Positions 6,738 to 10,163 of a stretch of 10,163 bases of DNA are shown here, piece after piece (positions within the stretch are counted from its first letter, which is position 1; each line of letters begins with the position of its first letter). The notes beneath the pieces are model-generated. The model was not told where the DNA came from, made no database searches, and saw nothing but the letters and a program-made list of their open reading frames with translations. The stretch comes from Anaerolineae bacterium (GTDB taxonomy: Bacteria > Chloroflexota > Anaerolineae > Aggregatilineales > Phototrophicaceae), in the NCBI GenBank assembly GCA_028284565.1, contig JANQRM010000557.1:1-10163 (forward strand). The letters are read 5' to 3'. The position numbers and the translations under genes are program-made.

Positions 6738-6909
6738 CTGTGCTTCATGGATTGGCACAGAAATTTACGTTCAGTTTAGATGCAAAAGCTATCTCTTTTA
6801 TTGAAGAGATTCGATAGTTATCATCAATTTTTTCGATATTACTATGACTTTTGATGTCATGGAATATGTTGGCAAACCCATTAGGTTTATGTTACAACTT
6901 TGTTGCATA
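6738..6909. promoter_or_regulatory. Divergent intergenic region with four inverted repeats
   Basis: The 229-bp gap between the GGCT-like gene (minus) and the esterase (plus) contains no credible gene. It holds CTGTGC-N11-GCACAG (6738-6760), ATCTCTT-N6-AAGAGAT (6791-6810), ATGAC-N7-GTCAT (6844-6860) and an imperfect palindrome TATG-TTA-CAAC-TTT-GTTG-CATA (6888-6909). Such arms could be operators or transcript hairpins. I could not place a convincing -35/-10 pair for either gene, though the region must drive both. Confidence 0.35.
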
Positions 6910-6933
6910 ACTTTCTGAATAATAGTTCTTTAC

Positions 6934-6937
6934 GGAG
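6934..6937 (+). promoter_or_regulatory. Shine-Dalgarno GGAG pointing to an ATG at 6944
   Basis: GGAG is 6 nt before the ATG at 6944-6946. That ATG opens a frame that reads like an esterase N-terminus but is not in frame with the main esterase ORF, which itself has no SD at its first ATG (7006). Confidence 0.6.
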
Positions 6938-6943
6938 ATGCAA

Positions 6944-7005
6944 ATGGACTTCCTTTCAAAATTAGATCCCGAGATAGCCCCCGCGCTCGAAGCCTCTCGG
7001 CTGAA
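6944..7005 (+). pseudogene. N-terminal fragment of the esterase gene, in a different frame
   Basis: With a good SD 6 nt upstream, this frame reads MDFLSKLDPEIAPALEASR, a typical start for an HSL-family hydrolase (L-D-P-x-x-x-x-x-L-E-A). It then drifts into an unrelated sequence and stops at TGA 7061-7063. The other frame continues from here as AEMVTAIGENP. Adding one base near the CGG at 6998-7000 (for example GG back to GGG) joins both parts into one protein of about 318 residues. It is therefore either a genuine one-base deletion or a base-calling error in a G run. Confidence 0.6.
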
Positions 7006-7899
7006 ATGGTTACTGCTATTGGTGAGAATCCAGTCGCCGCACGAGCAATGTTTTCTGAGATGATGGGGGCAATGGCAGAGATGTTACCTCCAACGGATGT
7101 CACCAAAGAGGAACGTAGCATTCCAAGCCCTGATGGTGAGATTTCGATTGTCATTTATCAACCCACAAATGAAGCCCCTCGTCCCGGACTACTGTGGATA
7201 CATGGTGGTGGGTATATCATTGGTTCGGCTCATGATGACATTTTTTGCAATACCTTTGCTGAACAAGTGGGCTGTACCATTGTTTCAGTAGAATATCGCC
7301 TTGCACCTGAAGCGACCTATCAAGCAAGTGTGTCAGATTGCTTCGTCGCTCTCAACTGGATGGTCGATCATGCAGAGGAACTGGGCGTTGATAAAGCGCG
7401 CATTGCGATTGGTGGGGGAAGTGCAGGCGGTGGTCTAACGGCTGGTCTGGCATTATACAATCGTGACCATAATGGACCTGATGTAGCCTTCCAATTGCTC
7501 ATTTATCCTATGATTGACGATACCCATGAGACGGCTTCTGGGCATGAAATCACCCATCCACAGGTCTGGAATCGGGATGTTTCATTGAAAGCATGGAAAA
7601 TGTATCTGGGGGATGAGTACGGTAGCGACAATGTATCGCCTTATGCTGCGGCGAGTCGGGCAACCGATTTATCGGGATTGCCACCAGCTTATGTCACCGT
7701 TGGTACGATGGATTTATTCCGTGATGAAGATATTGATTATGCTAAACGGCTGATGGCGGCGGGTGTCCCCACAGAATTATCCGTCTATAGTGGCATGTGT
7801 CATGGAGGGGAATTTTTTGCGCCAACAGCGAGTGTTAGTCAACGGATGCTTGGCGATTATGTGAATGCGCTAAAACGGGGTCTCGCTAAGAAGGCATAG
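7006..7899 (+). CDS. Alpha/beta-hydrolase of the HSL (hormone-sensitive lipase-like) esterase family, main frame
   Basis: The 297 residues from the first ATG in this frame hold the whole catalytic domain. Visible are the oxyanion motif HGGG (66-69, in LLWIHGGGYIIGSAH), VEYRLAPEATYQA, the nucleophile elbow GGGSAGG with S139, the acid D236 in VGTMDLFRDED and H266 in GMCHGG. These form a complete Ser-Asp-His triad. Family knowledge: HSL/bacterial family IV enzymes hydrolyse short- to medium-chain esters and are normally 300-320 residues with a helical N-terminal cap. The missing 20 or so cap residues are encoded just upstream in another frame (6944-7005). As sequenced, only a shortened protein from 7006, without an SD, could be made, and lost cap residues usually affect substrate selection. 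No signal peptide; cytoplasmic. It converges with the membrane-protein gene 51 nt downstream. Confidence 0.88.
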   Translation: MVTAIGENPVAARAMFSEMMGAMAEMLPPTDVTKEERSIPSPDGEISIVIYQPTNEAPRPGLLWIHGGGYIIGSAHDDIFCNTFAEQVGCTIVSVEYRLAPEATYQASVSDCFVALNWMVDHAEELGVDKARIAIGGGSAGGGLTAGLALYNRDHNGPDVAFQLLIYPMIDDTHETASGHEITHPQVWNRDVSLKAWKMYLGDEYGSDNVSPYAAASRATDLSGLPPAYVTVGTMDLFRDEDIDYAKRLMAAGVPTELSVYSGMCHGGEFFAPTASVSQRMLGDYVNALKRGLAKKA

Positions 7900-7903
7900 A
7901 CCG

Positions 7904-7932
7904 TCTCTCATTACAACTAAATTTTTGAGAGA
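7904..7932. terminator. Inverted repeat TCTCTCA / TGAGAGA between convergent genes
   Basis: TCTCTCA (7904-7910) and TGAGAGA (7926-7932) are perfect inverted copies around a 15-nt loop. They begin 4 nt after the esterase stop and end 18 nt before the stop of the convergent membrane-protein gene. The stem is short and no clean T-run follows on either strand, so a shared bidirectional terminator is only plausible. Confidence 0.35.
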
Positions 7933-7950
7933 ATTTCAGGACAACCTCGC

Positions 7951-9372
7951 TTATACGATAGGCGGTGTTGCTGTGGCGACGAACCATGCAATCAAGAGCA
8001 TCGCCAAAATGAGTACGGACGGAGCTAAGAGTAAGGCGCGAGATGACGAGACCGATACTGTTTCATCTTGCGTCAATTTATTCGCTGTACCTGCATATTC
8101 GCCAACAATCCGCGCCATCCAGACGGCTATCCCAGCACCAATCAAAGGGAAGAGCAACATACCCAGCAATGATGTCCCCGTGACTTGCGGATAGAGCAGA
8201 ATCTGATTCATTAGCGGATAGCCAATCAATGCCATACTGACCATTGAAAACACAGCTACAAAAGTCCACGAGGGTACCGTGCTACGTTGCAATACAAAAT
8301 AGCCATTACACAAGTCAATGCCAATCGCAGGCGGAATTGATAGCAACCACATATTCGCTGTGATGGAATCATCATTGAATGCGCCGATGAGTAAAACGCG
8401 AGTCAAGAAGGAGAGCGTCACCGCAATCGTCCCTGCGCCTACCCGACGCAAGCTATGATTGGCAATCACCGCCACAAATGAGGAACAAAAGACCAAAAAA
8501 GCGGGCAAGAGCCAGTCCGGGCGTGTCAAAACCAAATCTCGCCCACTTGCCAATTGATTTTCAGAAATCGAATCCCACTCACTTGTGAAGAGCAGGAGCA
8601 AGGGAGTCAAGGCAAAGGAGAGAATCACGAGCAGAACGACATCGTTTAAATTGAATTTCCAGATGCCAGACCAGTCACGCTTGGGTAAGTTCGCCAGATA
8701 AATGAGTGCCGTTAAAATGGCAATTGTTGTAAAAGCAAAACCCAAGATAATATGGGGGATGCTCCATGCGGAAATATCCTCGCCATAAATCATATGCCAG
8801 ATAGGGTCAGCCGGTACGGAATACGCCAGAAAAGTCCCTAAGAGTGTGACAATCCCCACGATTGGGTCCATGCGAAAACGCTGTTGCAGACTGCCCTGCT
8901 TGCGCCTGATAATCAGTACCCAACCCATTGCGCCCAAGCCAATGACAATCAAAAAGGCAAAATACATCAGTAGATGGGGTCGCCAGAACAAATCCTCACC
9001 AAAGGGGATGCCATAGGTGCGATGCCAAATCTCGTCCCACAGGGAGCCAATCGTCAAGCTAATTGCTGATAATCCCAATAATACCGCGACCCAACGTCGT
9101 TGAGAGACGCTAAACATGGGTTCATGAATGGTGGCGTGTCCTTGTGGCAAGGGGCGGACGAGTAAATGCCAAACGCCCACACACAAGCCTAGCGTCAACA
9201 CAATGAAGACGATAATGCCTATGACAAAACTGGGAATCTCATCCTCTGGGGGTAAGCCTCCCCAAACGCCCAAGACTGCGAAAATCAACAAGGCAATTGC
9301 ACCAAAAATGAAGGGGGTGTTCGGTGATGAAGACATCGTAGAAGGTTGGTTTTGCCTGGACGTTGATGTCAC
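7951..9372 (-). CDS. Polytopic membrane protein with duplicated D-x-x-W-H...P-H motif, function unknown
   Basis: The 473-residue protein starts at GTG 9372 with AGGAG 6 nt upstream; an ATG 12 codons later has no SD. About 12-13 hydrophobic segments are visible (near 21-38, 47-70, 93-110, 133-156, 170-186, 205-227, 244-263, 288-305, 312-332, 342-358, 368-388, 397-420, 446-466). Two segments share a pattern: D113-E-I-W116-H117-x-x-Y-G...W130-x-P132-H133 and D189-P-I-W192-H193-x-x-Y-G197...W203-x-x-P206-H207, each followed by a membrane helix. A faded third copy may lie at TSEWDSIS...RPDWLLPAF (263-291). Similar D-x-x-W-H...P-x-H-L-L elements occur in uncharacterised actinobacterial and archaeal membrane proteins I recall, none with a known role. 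The paired histidines at membrane edges could bind a metal or haem; that is inference. The gene is monocistronic with its own promoter. Confidence 0.85.
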   Translation of the reverse strand: MTSTSRQNQPSTMSSSPNTPFIFGAIALLIFAVLGVWGGLPPEDEIPSFVIGIIVFIVLTLGLCVGVWHLLVRPLPQGHATIHEPMFSVSQRRWVAVLLGLSAISLTIGSLWDEIWHRTYGIPFGEDLFWRPHLLMYFAFLIVIGLGAMGWVLIIRRKQGSLQQRFRMDPIVGIVTLLGTFLAYSVPADPIWHMIYGEDISAWSIPHIILGFAFTTIAILTALIYLANLPKRDWSGIWKFNLNDVVLLVILSFALTPLLLLFTSEWDSISENQLASGRDLVLTRPDWLLPAFLVFCSSFVAVIANHSLRRVGAGTIAVTLSFLTRVLLIGAFNDDSITANMWLLSIPPAIGIDLCNGYFVLQRSTVPSWTFVAVFSMVSMALIGYPLMNQILLYPQVTGTSLLGMLLFPLIGAGIAVWMARIVGEYAGTANKLTQDETVSVSSSRALLLAPSVLILAMLLIAWFVATATPPIV

Positions 9373-9378
9373 GATTTG

Positions 9379-9383
9379 CTCCT
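9379..9383 (-). promoter_or_regulatory. Shine-Dalgarno AGGAG for the GTG start at 9372
   Basis: On the minus strand AGGAG sits 6 nt before GTG 9372-9370. The later ATG (9336) has no such site, so the GTG is chosen. Confidence 0.7.
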
Positions 9384-9406
9384 ATGTCCTATCGTTCCCT
9401 AACCTC

Positions 9407-9435
9407 ATTCTAACAGGGTCGATGCGCCTTGTCAT
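9407..9435 (-). promoter_or_regulatory. Sigma70-type promoter of the membrane-protein gene
   Basis: Read on the minus strand, ATGACA (9435-9430, five of six consensus bases) is followed after exactly 17 nt by TAGAAT (9412-9407, five of six). TGT directly precedes the -10 box, giving an extended -10. Initiation would be near 9400, leaving a leader of about 28 nt that contains AGGAG and the GTG start. This is the best promoter match in the window. Confidence 0.6.
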
Positions 9436-9479
9436 ATAACAGAGCCAGCTGATTGGGGTGATGCACAGATAACAATTTA

Positions 9480-9488
9480 TGTTATGAT
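9480..9488 (+). promoter_or_regulatory. Possible extended -10 promoter for the HEAT-repeat gene
   Basis: TGTTATGAT has a TG-n extension in front of TATGAT (five of six matches to TATAAT). No good -35 box lies 16-18 nt upstream, as is common for extended -10 promoters. Initiation near 9495 would give a leader of about 40 nt to the ATG at 9535, but would remove most of the GAGG SD at 9491-9494. Confidence 0.35.
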
Positions 9489-9534
9489 AAGAGGATGATA
9501 TGGATACGTTTAGAAAACACCATGAGAAGCGGGA

Positions 9535-9825
9535 ATGTCATCAGTTGAGCAACAACGACTCAAGAAATGGATTGATGTCCTACAAGATAATGATAGTGAG
9601 ATGAGTCGGATTGCGGCACAAAAACTTGCTGATATTGGGAGTAATGAAGCGGTTCCACACCTGATTAAGGCGATGGAGACTCGCACCATGTTTGTTGCGG
9701 CGGCGGCGGCACAAGCCATTGGCAAGATCGGGGATCGGAAAGCGGTTCAAGCCCTCTCAGATGCGATGCTATCCACTCGCCAAGATGTGGTTGTCCAACA
9801 AGCGGCGGCAGAAGCCCTTGGCTAA
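9535..9825 (+). CDS. HEAT-repeat protein, cut short by an in-frame TAA
   Basis: The first 96 residues form HEAT/PBS-lyase-type helical repeats: SRIAAQKLADIGSNEAVPHL (24-43), FVAAAAAQAIGKIGDRKAV (53-71) and DVVVQQAAAEALG (84-96). The third repeat is broken by TAA at 9823-9825, exactly where the second repeat has K64 in GKIG. Reading through gives IGHHTAVKALKQVID in the same frame, so the ancestral codon was probably AAA, one base away. Family knowledge: HEAT arrays are protein-binding scaffolds, and stand-alone bacterial ones often have no known partner. A GAGA sits 7 nt before the ATG. Its neighbour is an FHA-domain gene, another interaction module. As sequenced the product is a two-and-a-half-repeat fragment that may be unstable. 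Confidence 0.75.
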   Translation: MSSVEQQRLKKWIDVLQDNDSEMSRIAAQKLADIGSNEAVPHLIKAMETRTMFVAAAAAQAIGKIGDRKAVQALSDAMLSTRQDVVVQQAAAEALG

Positions 9826-10014
9826 ATCGGACATCATACTGCTGTTAAAGCCCTCAAACAAGTGATTGATGACTATGTGGCAGAACATAAAGGCGACCGT
9901 CACACCTATGTGCGCGGGTATCAACGGGGTTTATTTACCTCTGCCATTCGCTCACTGAAACAAATTGGTACGCCCGAAGCCCGTCGTATTGCCCGCAATG
10001 CTGAGCGCATTTAA
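9826..10014 (+). pseudogene. Downstream remainder of the HEAT-repeat gene after the premature stop
   Basis: The frame stays open from 9826 to TAA 10012-10014 and continues the protein: IGHHTAVKALKQVID completes the third repeat, and FTSAIRSLKQIGTPEARRIA looks like a fourth. With the upstream part the intact gene would encode about 159 residues. No start codon with an SD is evident inside this piece. The lack of further stops or shifts suggests either a very recent nonsense mutation or a sequence error, not an old pseudogene. Confidence 0.65.
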
Positions 10015-10163
10015 CTCAATTCATGCCCCGGATGTTGGAAATACACCTTTATCACCATGCGTCCCAAGCGGAGTTCATCTTCGTTGCGGAGGATACGTTG
10101 TTCTTTGGGGATGAGCTTTTGCCCATTGATAAACGAGCCATTGGCACTGCCCAAGTCGTGTAC
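10011..10163 (-). CDS. FHA-domain protein, C-terminal end (gene continues beyond the window)
   Basis: On the minus strand the last 50 residues plus stop of a gene are visible. They start VHDLGSANGSFINGQKL and continue with a segment ending LRNEDELRLGRMVIKVYF. The S-x-N-G-S-x-I-N-G core and the D-x-L-R-L-G strand are the hallmarks of the C-terminal half of a forkhead-associated domain. Family knowledge: FHA domains bind phosphothreonine peptides in signalling, secretion or cell-division systems. The G-R and S-x-x-H part that contacts the phosphate lies outside the window, as does any preceding domain. The protein ends nine or so residues after the domain. Its TAA (10013-10011) overlaps the stop of the convergent HEAT gene in a TTAA. 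Confidence 0.88.
   Translation of the reverse strand, partial: VHDLGSANGSFINGQKLIPKEQRILRNEDELRLGRMVIKVYFQHPGHELS

Noticed and set aside
8078..8269. Minus-strand open frame of 63 codons inside the membrane-protein gene
   Set aside because: It lies in another frame of the same strand within a clear multi-helix protein and shows no domain.

Overview
The window reads as ordinary bacterial chromosome of moderate GC with short intergenic gaps, Shine-Dalgarno (SD) starts and several TTG/GTG starts. The mix of small-molecule fold proteins (SRPBCC, SnoaL, DinB/YfiT), a secreted M23 peptidase, a HEAT-repeat protein and an FHA protein resembles the Chloroflexota (Anaerolineae-like) gene style. That placement is inference from gene content; there is no rRNA or other marker here. 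I see no CRISPR array, tRNA, rRNA, insertion sequence or phage gene.

Left part (1-3326, plus strand): a thiolase cut by the window start, then a type I methionine aminopeptidase with every metal ligand in place. A 139-bp gap with a perfect GC-rich hairpin follows, then an SRPBCC/AHSA1-like protein starting at TTG. Next to it is a two-part protein: an unrecognised AT-rich N-terminal domain fused to a SnoaL-like domain.

Middle (3327-6714): a likely promoter precedes a DinB-family protein, a secreted M23 peptidase and a GNAT acetyltransferase, closely spaced on the plus strand. The GNAT gene converges on, and overlaps by 32 bp, a minus-strand pair: a gamma-glutamylcyclotransferase-like protein followed by a YfiT/DinB-type protein.

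Right part (6715-10163): a 229-bp divergent gap rich in inverted repeats leads to an HSL-family alpha/beta-hydrolase. Its N-terminus lies in a different frame, so a one-base deletion is likely near 7000. A minus-strand polytopic membrane protein with a twice-used D-x-x-W-H...P-H motif follows, with a good sigma70-type promoter. Divergent from it is a HEAT-repeat gene interrupted by one in-frame TAA. The window ends inside an FHA-domain gene on the minus strand whose stop overlaps the HEAT stop.

The genes do not form one obvious pathway. The strongest second-look items are the two broken reading frames (real lesions or assembly errors), the membrane protein with duplicated His/Trp motifs, and the fusion around the SnoaL domain. 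I found no convincing new defence or mobile system.
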